A stretch of 64,000 bases of DNA from Paenibacillus luteus (lineage in GTDB: Bacteria; Bacillota; Bacilli; Paenibacillales; Paenibacillaceae). The notes beneath the pieces were generated by a model. That model had not been told where the DNA came from. It did not search any database and saw only the letters and a list, made by a program, of their open reading frames with translations. The translations under genes and the position numbers were made by a program. Below are positions 1-8,190 of the stretch, piece by piece; the stretch's first letter is position 1, and the number at the start of each line of letters is the position of its first letter. The stretch covers positions 496,001 through 560,000 of the forward strand of contig NZ_SKCD01000022.1 of NCBI RefSeq assembly GCF_006542765.1, in the 5' to 3' direction.

Positions 1-501
1 CCAGTCTTTTAATTCGTTCATCGCACGTTCATCGTCATAAAGCGTTCCTACAATCATTCCCGCCGCAGGTTTTCCCGCTCGCACGAGTACACCGCCTATT
101 TCGGGAAGGGAACAAATATTATCGTTAGCTAATTGCATATAGGTCGTCGTATTGCGATAGTCCAGGCGCTTTCTTGGCTGCAATGCGACAAGTACCGTTG
201 GAACAGACAAATTCAAGATCGGAGTAGCCGCCGTCGATGACGTCACATAGGTGCTCAGGAAGCAAAATAGGAAATCAATGTCTTGGGTCTTCAAATAAGA
301 TGATGCTGCAAAAGACTTATCTACACCATCAACAAAGCCCCCCGATACCACCTCGACATCTTGCCCCCGAAGCATTTCCTCAAATTCACGACCATAGCCC
401 TCAAGCTCCTCTTTTAATCCCGGAAATTGTGCCCAATACGGCTCGTGGCCCACTGTGATCACGCCTACACGCGCTTTTGCCTTTTGAAATAAATGACTCA
501 T
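1..501 (-). CDS. L-fucose/L-arabinose isomerase family protein (N-terminal part, runs off the left edge)
   Basis: Reading leftward from the ATG at 499-501 there is an open frame of 167 codons reaching the window edge without a stop. It begins MSHLFQKAKARVGVITVGHE and contains DFLFCFLSTYVTSSTAAT and a stretch of hydrophobic strands typical of the N-terminal Rossmann-like domain of the L-fucose/L-arabinose isomerase fold, which interconverts aldoses and ketoses in the cytoplasm. An AAGGGG ribosome-binding site lies just before the start. It sits 61 bases downstream of the SGNH esterase gene on the same strand, so the two probably share a transcript that processes sugars released from plant polymers. 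The active-site half lies outside the window, so the substrate cannot be called. Confidence 0.75.
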   Translation of the reverse strand, partial: MSHLFQKAKARVGVITVGHEPYWAQFPGLKEELEGYGREFEEMLRGQDVEVVSGGFVDGVDKSFAASSYLKTQDIDFLFCFLSTYVTSSTAATPILNLSVPTVLVALQPRKRLDYRNTTTYMQLANDNICSLPEIGGVLVRAGKPAAGMIVGTLYDDERAMNELKDW

Positions 502-562
502 TCCCCTTCAACTCCCTTATATTTTTACTTACATTTTATTTTCTCGGGTTCTGCGAGCAGTC

Positions 563-1660
563 CTATCTCACTATTCCGATTAAAGCCAAATGAAAATTCG
601 TTCCTGTGCAGTCCGCTCTATTGCCGTGCACGACCTCCAGTTCAATATGATGCTGCCCTGCCTCCAGGTCATTCGCGATCCAATAAATATGGAACCAGCC
701 CCCGTCTGCGCACCAATTAGGCCGTTCGCGACAAGAAGTAATCGCAGGGCCTCCGTCCAGCTTGTAGATGAATTCCGCTGACTTCTTGCCAAAATCGAAG
801 GCTAGCGCAAGTCCCTTTCCCGTAAACGAGAAGGATAGCTTCGAGCCGACCGCAGAAGTACACAGCATGTGATCCACCCAAGGCATGTGTGCCCTAGCGC
901 GTCTAGTCAACCATGGTCCTTCCAACTGAACCTCATCCAATGAGAGCGTATCCGCTTGCCCCCAATGATTAACATTAAGCGGCGTTGCGAGCGGTTTATC
1001 GATTTTGGCACTTACCGTATTAAAATCCGTTAGCAATTCCTTTTCCAAATAAGCAATGACGCACTGCCCATAACTCAGACTGCCTCGATGTTTAGGATGC
1101 AGCCCATCTGGCAGCCACTCATCCCAAGTCATACGGCCCATCTTCACTTCCTGCCAGGCATGCAGTCCAGCCCAAACCGTGCTGATGCCATAATGCTCCG
1201 CTAACTCTTCGAATTCAGCGATACTGGCGGGAACCTCCCCTTCGGACATGTCCTCGTACATTTTCTGACAGTAGGTATAGACGAATACGAGCTCACTTCG
1301 TCCGTCAGCCAGCAGCTTGCGGATTAATCCCTCTCTCGCTCTCATCCGATGTTCAGAAGGTGTCATGTAGTCATTGACGGCAAATTCAACAAATATCAGA
1401 TCACATTGATGATTGATCAAGTCTCGCTCAGCACGGAAAACAGCCAAATCGCTGCCTGTTGCACCTATCGCAGCATTCTCCACTTTGATGCGTGCTTGAG
1501 GAAACGATTCTACAAACCAACGCGCGACTGGCTCCGGCCAATTCGGCATTAAGCTGCCATCTTCCGTAATAGATCCACCAATGAAACCCAACGTTAATTG
1601 TCCCGTTTGCAGCTTGCTTTTAACTTGAGTCAAACGTCCTCGAAACTGTATTGTTTCCAT
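563..1660 (-). CDS. SGNH/GDSL-family hydrolase (probable carbohydrate esterase)
   Basis: The 365-residue protein has all four SGNH blocks: GGSIT (residues 28-32, nucleophile Ser30), AAIGATGS (Gly67), FAVND (Asn97) and DGLHP (Asp185, His188). The family cleaves acyl esters, often acetyl groups on plant polysaccharides. Residues from about 215 to the end form a beta-rich second domain, as in two-domain acetylxylan or rhamnogalacturonan esterases. No signal peptide is visible, so it probably acts inside the cell on imported oligosaccharides. The start is placed at METIQFRGR because a GGAG lies about 11 bases upstream; a longer frame to 1717 has no ribosome-binding site. It precedes the sugar isomerase on the same strand and is divergent from the AraC regulator, a likely local controller. 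Confidence 0.82.
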   Translation of the reverse strand: METIQFRGRLTQVKSKLQTGQLTLGFIGGSITEDGSLMPNWPEPVARWFVESFPQARIKVENAAIGATGSDLAVFRAERDLINHQCDLIFVEFAVNDYMTPSEHRMRAREGLIRKLLADGRSELVFVYTYCQKMYEDMSEGEVPASIAEFEELAEHYGISTVWAGLHAWQEVKMGRMTWDEWLPDGLHPKHRGSLSYGQCVIAYLEKELLTDFNTVSAKIDKPLATPLNVNHWGQADTLSLDEVQLEGPWLTRRARAHMPWVDHMLCTSAVGSKLSFSFTGKGLALAFDFGKKSAEFIYKLDGGPAITSCRERPNWCADGGWFHIYWIANDLEAGQHHIELEVVHGNRADCTGTNFHLALIGIVR

Positions 1661-1949
1661 TTTGCATTCATCTCCACGTGAATTTCGAGTATGGCGAGCC
1701 CTCTGGGCAGCAGCCAAACCGTTAGTTTAAAAGTAACTAACACCTGCTAGAATGTATACTTTAAATTGCGTCGAAACCTCTAATAAATGTAGGGAGGCGA
1801 TCGTGCAGGTCCCCCTGTGATCCAAATATTTTCCGTCTGAGAACTATACGATTTATGTTCGTAACTATGAGATACGCAAATTAGATTTACTTTTGCTTTT
1901 AGATGAGCTATTCTCACTTCTACAAGGCATGGGAGGAGCAAGACCATTA

Positions 1950-4322
1950 ATGAAACTAACATCTTTATTCGCATCCAAAAGCTTTCTTTTTAAAATCGTC
2001 TTGTGGATCAGCGCATCCGTTCTTTGCATCGTTGGCATTCTGTCTGTCATCATTTATTTAAATGCGCAAAACTTAATGATTAAGAAGGAATCGGACAATA
2101 GCAAAAAAATACTGCTTCAGGTCAAATACAATACGAACATCATGAATGAAACGATGAGCCGGCTCACGCAGTCCCTCTATATAAATAACGACATTACTTC
2201 CATCATGTACGCGGAGCAGGAAAATATCGTTGACGTCATCACACGCCTGAACAATGTCGTTAACTCGTTAACGTCCTCTTACCCCTACATACACTCCATC
2301 AGTGTGTATAATCGCAACCTTGATCAATTTTACAATGCAGGCTCTCCCATTTTCTTCGATGATCCACAATTGTTAGCGTTGTACAATTCCGATCAACTGC
2401 TGCCGAAATTGAAACCCATCTTTCGCGATATCCAAAAAGTAGTAAATGAAACGAACAAAAGTGAACGTGTTCTTTCCTATTTTATGTATGAAACCGCAAT
2501 GAACAGCGAAAAACCGGACGGTGCTGTCGTTATCAATGTCAAACCCGAATGGCTGCTTGGCAACATTAAGCAAATTAATAGTGTTGATCGGCAGCAAGGA
2601 AATAACATCTATCTCCTGGATCAGCACGGTGACTATACCGATGTGGATGAAAACCAAGAAAACGCGGATAAATTAAAGTGGTTGAAGAACGAAGTTTTAA
2701 ATCACACCAAAAAGGCTTCATCTTTAGAAGCTGACAGTTCGTTTAAAAGCAAATACATGGACACGCAGTATTTAATAACCTACCTCTATCTCGATAGCAT
2801 TAACATGACGTTGTTGAAGATTCAACCGACCTTGGAAGTATATGGATATATTCAAGGCTTTAAGACAAGTATCATCTTTATTACACTCATTTTTCTTGTG
2901 ATGGCGATTGTCATTTCCGTCAGCATTTCACGTAAAATCTATGGCCCTATTGGCAATTTAGTGCAAACCATTTCTTCTGGACGCCTGCATACCTTCGAGC
3001 AAAGAGGAAAAGGCGACGAAATCTCCTACTTGGATTATGTCTATAAGCAATCCATGGAAAAATTAAACCTTTATGACAAACAGATTTACCAATACGGAGA
3101 TGTGATGAAGCACTATTGGTTAAACCGCATACTGACAGAAAATCTAAAAATGGATACCGCCGAGTTGGAAAGCATCTTTCTTGAAATGAAAATAAGCTTA
3201 CCCTTAGATCAGTCCTATGCGGTTTTACTGCTCAAAATAGACAACTATAAAGATTTTCAGCGAAGCTTTTCTTCCAAGGATAAGGAAACGATTCGCTACG
3301 CCATGATTAACGTCACATCGGAATGGATTTCAAGGGCCTATATCAATGAAGGCCTTGATTTAAAGGATGATCACGTTGTTCTCATCCTTAGCATTCCTCA
3401 AGGGCATGAGCACTTTGAGACCGACTTAACAACATTCATTCAAGAAGCACAACAATTTGTTCACCAGTTTTATAAAATTACGTTTACTGCGTCAATCAGT
3501 CCGATATCCAATACGATTGACTCGTTGCATACCCTCTATAACAAAGCACTGGATCAAACCGTATACCGCTTTATCTATGGCCATCATTCTATTCTGGATA
3601 CCGAGAGATTGCTGCTCAATGAAAACAATCAAAAAACAGGATATGCCAAAAATCTGGAAACTCGCTTACAGGAAGCTCTTCGTAAACGCAGCTTAGATGA
3701 CATTGAGGACGCTATGAGACGGCTGTTCGCCGATATTGGCCAGCTCAACTATTATAATGCGCTTGCTTCAACTTTCCGGCTTTTGGAAACGACCAAGAAG
3801 ACGTTAGAATCCAGCCCAGATGCGGCAACGCCTTCTCTTCTTATTGACCTGTCGAGCTTTTCGCTTCAGCTCATGGAGAAAGAGACATTAAACAGTATCC
3901 ACGAAACGATCTTTGGCGCGATTAAAGAATCCTTGCACACGAAGTCAGAAGGTACAACCAATAAAGTAAATCATTACGTTGTAGAAACGGTAGCCGAGTA
4001 TATAGAAACCCATTTCCAAGATCCTTCTCTCTGTTTGGCATCCATAGCATCTATTATGAAAATATCCCAAAGACGTCTAGCTAATCTATTTAAAGATGCT
4101 ATGCATGTATCCGTTGCCGACTATATAAATGAAACAAGGCTGGCCAAAGCAGCAGAATACCTATCCGAAAATGAAAATAGCGTGCGTGAAATTGTAGAGA
4201 AAGTAGGCGTGCTAAACGAAACCTATTTCTTTAGCTTATTTAAAAAGCATTTTGGCATAACCCCTAAAGAATATGCGTTAAAACACAATGTCAAACAGTT
4301 GAAAATCCCAAAAAACGAATGA
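1950..4322 (+). CDS. Membrane-anchored AraC-family transcriptional regulator
   Basis: A 790-residue one-protein sensor-regulator. Two membrane segments (about residues 12-34 and 303-327) bracket an extracellular sensor region. A linker follows, then a C-terminal AraC-type double helix-turn-helix (about 675-785, including ASIASIMKISQRRLANLF and the closing FFSLFKKHFGITPKEY). This layout is common in Paenibacillus next to glycan-use genes, where the outer part is thought to sense a sugar or a binding protein and the inner part activates nearby operons. No phospho-acceptor receiver or kinase domain is seen. The start at 1950 has a strong GGGAGGAG upstream (1931-1938). It is divergent from the esterase/isomerase genes and lies 61 bases before the GH3 gene, so both are candidate targets. 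Confidence 0.85.
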   Translation: MKLTSLFASKSFLFKIVLWISASVLCIVGILSVIIYLNAQNLMIKKESDNSKKILLQVKYNTNIMNETMSRLTQSLYINNDITSIMYAEQENIVDVITRLNNVVNSLTSSYPYIHSISVYNRNLDQFYNAGSPIFFDDPQLLALYNSDQLLPKLKPIFRDIQKVVNETNKSERVLSYFMYETAMNSEKPDGAVVINVKPEWLLGNIKQINSVDRQQGNNIYLLDQHGDYTDVDENQENADKLKWLKNEVLNHTKKASSLEADSSFKSKYMDTQYLITYLYLDSINMTLLKIQPTLEVYGYIQGFKTSIIFITLIFLVMAIVISVSISRKIYGPIGNLVQTISSGRLHTFEQRGKGDEISYLDYVYKQSMEKLNLYDKQIYQYGDVMKHYWLNRILTENLKMDTAELESIFLEMKISLPLDQSYAVLLLKIDNYKDFQRSFSSKDKETIRYAMINVTSEWISRAYINEGLDLKDDHVVLILSIPQGHEHFETDLTTFIQEAQQFVHQFYKITFTASISPISNTIDSLHTLYNKALDQTVYRFIYGHHSILDTERLLLNENNQKTGYAKNLETRLQEALRKRSLDDIEDAMRRLFADIGQLNYYNALASTFRLLETTKKTLESSPDAATPSLLIDLSSFSLQLMEKETLNSIHETIFGAIKESLHTKSEGTTNKVNHYVVETVAEYIETHFQDPSLCLASIASIMKISQRRLANLFKDAMHVSVADYINETRLAKAAEYLSENENSVREIVEKVGVLNETYFFSLFKKHFGITPKEYALKHNVKQLKIPKNE

Positions 4323-4383
4323 GATTCCTAGTTTATCTGACTATGAATGCTAAAAGCCTACAACAAACGAAGGAGACGTGTCG

Positions 4384-5970
4384 ATGAAATACAGAATAAC
4401 CCAAACGGAAACGGCCAAAAGCTTAGTTGGAACCCTTTCATTCAGACAATTATTGAACCAAGTATGCTGCCCAACCTATGGCATGGTTGGCAAGGAGCGA
4501 CTGGAAGAGTTCGGAGCGATGTTCTTTCATCCCATGGAAAGGACAGAATTACAGCAAATTATCGGACGTTTTAAAAGCGCTTGCAGCATCCCTCCTTTTA
4601 TTGTTAGCGATCTCGAATGCGGTCCCGGCAATATGATACTAGGCGCGACAAAGTTTCCTTATATGATGGGACTTAGCCAGACAAATTCGGCAGAGCTAGC
4701 TTATGAGGTTGGCACAAGTACTGCGATAGAAGCCGGAGAGCTTGGCTACAACTGGACATTCTCGCCGGTGGCAGACCTTGCTGTAGATCCTGACAGTCCG
4801 GTTGTCAGCATACGAAGCGCAGGGAAGAATCCCGAGCAAGCAATTAAAATAGCCGGGGCTTATATGACAGGACTGCAGGATCACGGCATGATGGCTACGA
4901 TTAAGCACTTCCCTGGTGACGGCTATTCCTCCTGGGATCAGCATCTGACGACACCGGTCCTTCCACTGGATGCAGAGGCGTGGAGAAAAGGGCCAGGACG
5001 CGTTTTCCAAACGCTGATCAATCAAGGGGCTATGGCGATCATGCCAGGGCATATTGGGTTCCCCGCCTTTGACGAACCGGATGATCGTGGACTGTATCCC
5101 CCTGCGACTGTATCAAAAAAGCTGCTGATTGATTTGCTTAGAAATGAGCTGGGGTTCGAGGGGCTGGTCGTGTCGGACGCGATTGAAATGGGCGGAGTTG
5201 TCGGCTTTATGAACTACTATGATGCTTGTGCGGCGGCACTGACCAATGGCTGCGACATGCTGCTGTTTCCCAGAATGGACGAGCGTTTCTATATCGAGAT
5301 GGAGAACCGATTCCATAGCGGCAGCTTAACCCTTGAGACTCTCCGAGATCGGGCTTGCAGAATTGTGTCGCTCAAGGAGCAATTCGGCCTTTTCCAAGAC
5401 TCGCAATCTGCCTCCACAAAGCGGTCACCCGATAAAGCGGCTCACGCGGCATTGGCAGAAAACGTCATGAAACAAAGCATTACGCTCGTTAGAGATCGTG
5501 CAAGTTTGATCCCCTATCCTCTTCTATCGGAGACAAAAGTTCTGCATGTTGTCATTATGAACAATCACGAGCGTTATGGGGAATTATTTGAAAAGATGAA
5601 ACAGGAGATTGGCCGCTACTCCGATTCGGTGGATCAATGGATCGATCCGGGTCCCGACGCCCTGTTTAAGGCCGTTGCCGACAAATCGTACGATGTAATC
5701 CTTTGCTCCATCGGCAGCCGCCTTAGCTACGGGCTGAATGTCGTTCGGCTGCATGACGAAGTAGCAAGGAACATGATGGGCGGCTGGACAAAGTTTGATA
5801 CACCGATAATCTTTGTTTCCCACTTCCATTCTTTCGTTCATAAGGAATACGAAGCTTCGATCGACACCATCGTGAACACCTATGGAGATATTGACTGTAC
5901 AGTTGAATACCTTTTGCAGGCGATAACAGGCAAATTACCAATTAATAGAGAGCTGATTGCCCACGATTAA
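4384..5970 (+). CDS. Glycoside hydrolase family 3, NagZ-like (beta-N-acetylhexosaminidase type)
   Basis: A 528-residue protein with the GH3 TIM-barrel. Residues 174-180 read KHFPGDG, followed by WDQH in which Asp185-x-His187 matches the Asp-His acid/base dyad of NagZ-type enzymes. The nucleophile is Asp265 in LVVSDAIEMGG. The usual KHFPGHG has His replaced by Asp at residue 179. Roughly residues 345-528 form the second alpha/beta domain. No signal peptide is seen, so it should be cytoplasmic and release terminal beta-linked sugars. The ATG at 4384 is preceded by AGGAG at 4371-4375 with 8 bases between; the earlier GTG at 4378 is too close. It follows the AraC regulator, and its exact sugar specificity cannot be set from sequence. 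Confidence 0.82.
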   Translation: MKYRITQTETAKSLVGTLSFRQLLNQVCCPTYGMVGKERLEEFGAMFFHPMERTELQQIIGRFKSACSIPPFIVSDLECGPGNMILGATKFPYMMGLSQTNSAELAYEVGTSTAIEAGELGYNWTFSPVADLAVDPDSPVVSIRSAGKNPEQAIKIAGAYMTGLQDHGMMATIKHFPGDGYSSWDQHLTTPVLPLDAEAWRKGPGRVFQTLINQGAMAIMPGHIGFPAFDEPDDRGLYPPATVSKKLLIDLLRNELGFEGLVVSDAIEMGGVVGFMNYYDACAAALTNGCDMLLFPRMDERFYIEMENRFHSGSLTLETLRDRACRIVSLKEQFGLFQDSQSASTKRSPDKAAHAALAENVMKQSITLVRDRASLIPYPLLSETKVLHVVIMNNHERYGELFEKMKQEIGRYSDSVDQWIDPGPDALFKAVADKSYDVILCSIGSRLSYGLNVVRLHDEVARNMMGGWTKFDTPIIFVSHFHSFVHKEYEASIDTIVNTYGDIDCTVEYLLQAITGKLPINRELIAHD

Positions 5971-6027
5971 TATCAAGGTGAAACGGCTGTCGCCGTCCTT
6001 TGGCGGCGCGGCGCGTTTCATTCCCAG

Positions 6028-6071
6028 AAATATAGAGAAAGGATGGCGAAATCATATCCTTTCCTATATTT
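6028..6071. other. Inverted repeat between convergent genes
   Basis: The arms AAATATAG-A-GAAAGGAT and ATCCTTTC-CTATATTT pair almost perfectly around a short loop. A GC-rich imperfect repeat lies just before it (about 5980-6020) and a clear terminator just after it. No T-run follows this one, so it is a stem-loop of unknown role rather than a terminator. Confidence 0.5.
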
Positions 6072-6075
6072 GAAT

Positions 6076-6124
6076 AAAAGGCCGAACATCTTAACAGATC
6101 AACCTGTTAGATGCTCGGCCTTTT
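6076..6124. terminator. Bidirectional rho-independent terminator
   Basis: The arms AAAAGGCCGA...TTAACAG and CTGTTA...TCGGCCTTTT form a long stem with A/T runs at both ends. It sits between the convergent GH3 (plus) and dehydrogenase (minus) genes and can serve both. Confidence 0.85.
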
Positions 6125-6134
6125 CCATTAAAAG

Positions 6135-7187
6135 TTATAGAGTCCAATCAAATACGACAGAGAAGACATCATTTGGGTGTAGACGTAATTGTTCGTATGC
6201 TGATGCTGCTTCTGTATAAGGGACAACACGATCGATATAAACCCTAGGATCAATCACTTTACTCCGAATGGCCTCCACAGCATTCAATCGATCCTCATTT
6301 CCCCGATCTCCAGGCATGAGAAGGAGAACGCCTTCCGAATTCAAATCAGCCCTTGGATCAAGGCTTAGCTTCTCGATGTACGTGCCTTGATATACAATAC
6401 GCGGCCAATGCCCGACAATACCTGAAATCGGGTTCACATAATACGTTTTCGGATCCCGAAACACATTTGGCGTTTTACGAATCAGCTTATGAGCAAGCGT
6501 GACGCCCTGCGAGGAGCCTGAAGCTTCAATAACAAGGTTTGCACCGCCATCACAATAGGCAAGTATACGCTCCAAGGCATCTGGGTCAGAAGCCTGAACA
6601 CAAGCGTGAACCCCATAACTCAAGGAACGGTTAAGTCTAGATTCCGATAAATCAACAGCAATGACCCGGCATCCTTGGCTAACTAGAAGACCCGCGGAGA
6701 AAGCTCCAATGACGCCCTGCCCGATGACCACCGCACATTCATCCCGCTGTGGCTCCGCTGCCATAACGCCTCGCAAGCTGATAGCCGCCACTTGGCTAAC
6801 GACATAGTCCAAGGGATCAGCCCCTTTCGGCAATAGAATAGGCTTATCATCCACACCAACCAGATGCATACTAGCCTGCCCTCCCCATTGCGAATAAATG
6901 TCCTTCGGACCCGTTTGCGGGTTGTAGCTCAGAAGGTCACCGACACGATAACCCTTAACATTCACGCCTATCTGGACTACCTCACCGACAGCCGCATACC
7001 CAGGGATTAATGGGAATTTGTCAGAAGCGCCATAATGGCCACCCAGGACGCGTGTTTCCGTTCCACTTGAAACAAACGTATAGCGTGTCTTTACAAGCAT
7101 TTGATTGTCATTCATCTCAGGTAATGTAAATGTACCAAAGCTCACCTTGTTTGTATCTTCAAATACGATGGCATGGATAATCGTCAT
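6135..7187 (-). CDS. Medium-chain dehydrogenase/reductase (zinc-binding alcohol dehydrogenase-like)
   Basis: A 350-residue MDR-superfamily oxidoreductase. It has the N-terminal GroES-like fold (FPLIPGYAAVGEVVQIG around residues 60-80) and a Rossmann segment with the dinucleotide motif VIGQGVIGAFSAG near residue 155. The canonical zinc-binding GxxxxDxHxxxG stretch is replaced by SSGTETRVLGG, as in divergent MDR groups acting on sugars or cyclitols, so metal use is uncertain. The start is at MTIIHAIVF because GGGAGG lies upstream; the longer frame to 7250 has none. It follows the 2603-residue secreted protein on the same strand, suggesting a cytoplasmic step in using the imported sugar, though the substrate is unknown. 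Confidence 0.75.
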   Translation of the reverse strand: MTIIHAIVFEDTNKVSFGTFTLPEMNDNQMLVKTRYTFVSSGTETRVLGGHYGASDKFPLIPGYAAVGEVVQIGVNVKGYRVGDLLSYNPQTGPKDIYSQWGGQASMHLVGVDDKPILLPKGADPLDYVVSQVAAISLRGVMAAEPQRDECAVVIGQGVIGAFSAGLLVSQGCRVIAVDLSESRLNRSLSYGVHACVQASDPDALERILAYCDGGANLVIEASGSSQGVTLAHKLIRKTPNVFRDPKTYYVNPISGIVGHWPRIVYQGTYIEKLSLDPRADLNSEGVLLLMPGDRGNEDRLNAVEAIRSKVIDPRVYIDRVVPYTEAASAYEQLRLHPNDVFSVVFDWTL

Positions 7188-7292
7188 AGCTGCTTTCCTC
7201 CCTTTAATAAGAAACAATTGGCCAATGAAATGGATAAATGAATGAAACAAAACGAAGATCCGCAGACCTTCGTTTTGTTGTCCCGCATCAGG

Positions 7293-8190
7293 TTAAATCT
7301 CAAATACGACTGTTGGATTTGTGCTAATCGCAGCTACGATTTCTTTGTATACACCTCCATAGGTCATGCCAAACGTATACGTACCCGGCAATAACTCCTT
7401 GCTGATCTCGCCTCCGGCTGTAGTTCCCACCGTCTGCCAGCTTCCCGCATAGTAGCTCGCGCTGCCGCCGTCTATTAGATTGCCCTGGCTATCCTTTAGC
7501 TGCACCTTGACCTTAACCGTCTGGTAGGCAACCACGGGGTCATTGCCTACATGCTGTACTTGCTCCCTATACGTCCCTTCATAGGTCATGCCGAAGGTAT
7601 AAGAACCAGGAAGCAGTTCTTTGCTGACTTCACCGCCAGCCGTACTGCCCATCGTCCGCCAGCTTCCTGCATAGTAGCTTGCAATTCCACTATCCATTAG
7701 ATTGCCTTGGCTATCCTTCAGTTGCGCCTTAACCTTGACAGTCTGAAAGACAACCACAGGGTTAATGCCTACATGCTGTACTTTCTCCCTATACGTCCCT
7801 TCATAGGTCATGCCGAAGGTATAGGAACCAGGCAGCAGCTCCTTGCTGACTTCACCGCCAGCTGTACTGCCCATCGTCCGCCAGCTTCCTGCATAATAAC
7901 TTACACTTCCGCTGTCCAACGGATTGCCTTGGCTATCCTTCAACTGGGCCTTAACTTTGACCGTCTGAAAGCTAACCGTACGGTTAGTTCCTGTATGTTG
8001 AACTAGCTCCTTAGAAGTCCCTTCATAACTCATACTAAACGTATAGCTTTTTGCAGGAAGGCTCTTACTTGCTCTGCCATCAGCGCCCGTCACACCAAAG
8101 CTTTTCCAGCCCCCATCATAATAGGTCACGCTGCCCCCGCTAAGCGGATTGCCATTGCTGTCTTGAAGCTGAACGCTCACGGATGACGTA
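7293..8190 (-). repeat. Four tandem ~74-residue repeats at the C-terminus of the giant protein
   Basis: Units of about 222 bases each carry (Q/K)LKDSQGNxxxxGxxxYYxGSW then PGSYTFGMTYEGTY-type cores. The last three are nearly identical in sequence; the first (QDSNGNPLSGGSVTYYDGGW) has diverged more. They read as a carbohydrate- or cell-wall-contact array. Confidence 0.85.

Noticed and set aside
7293..8190. CRISPR-like periodic repeat
   Set aside because: The 222-base period is protein-coding repeats in frame, without unique spacers or short palindromic units. No CRISPR array was seen anywhere.
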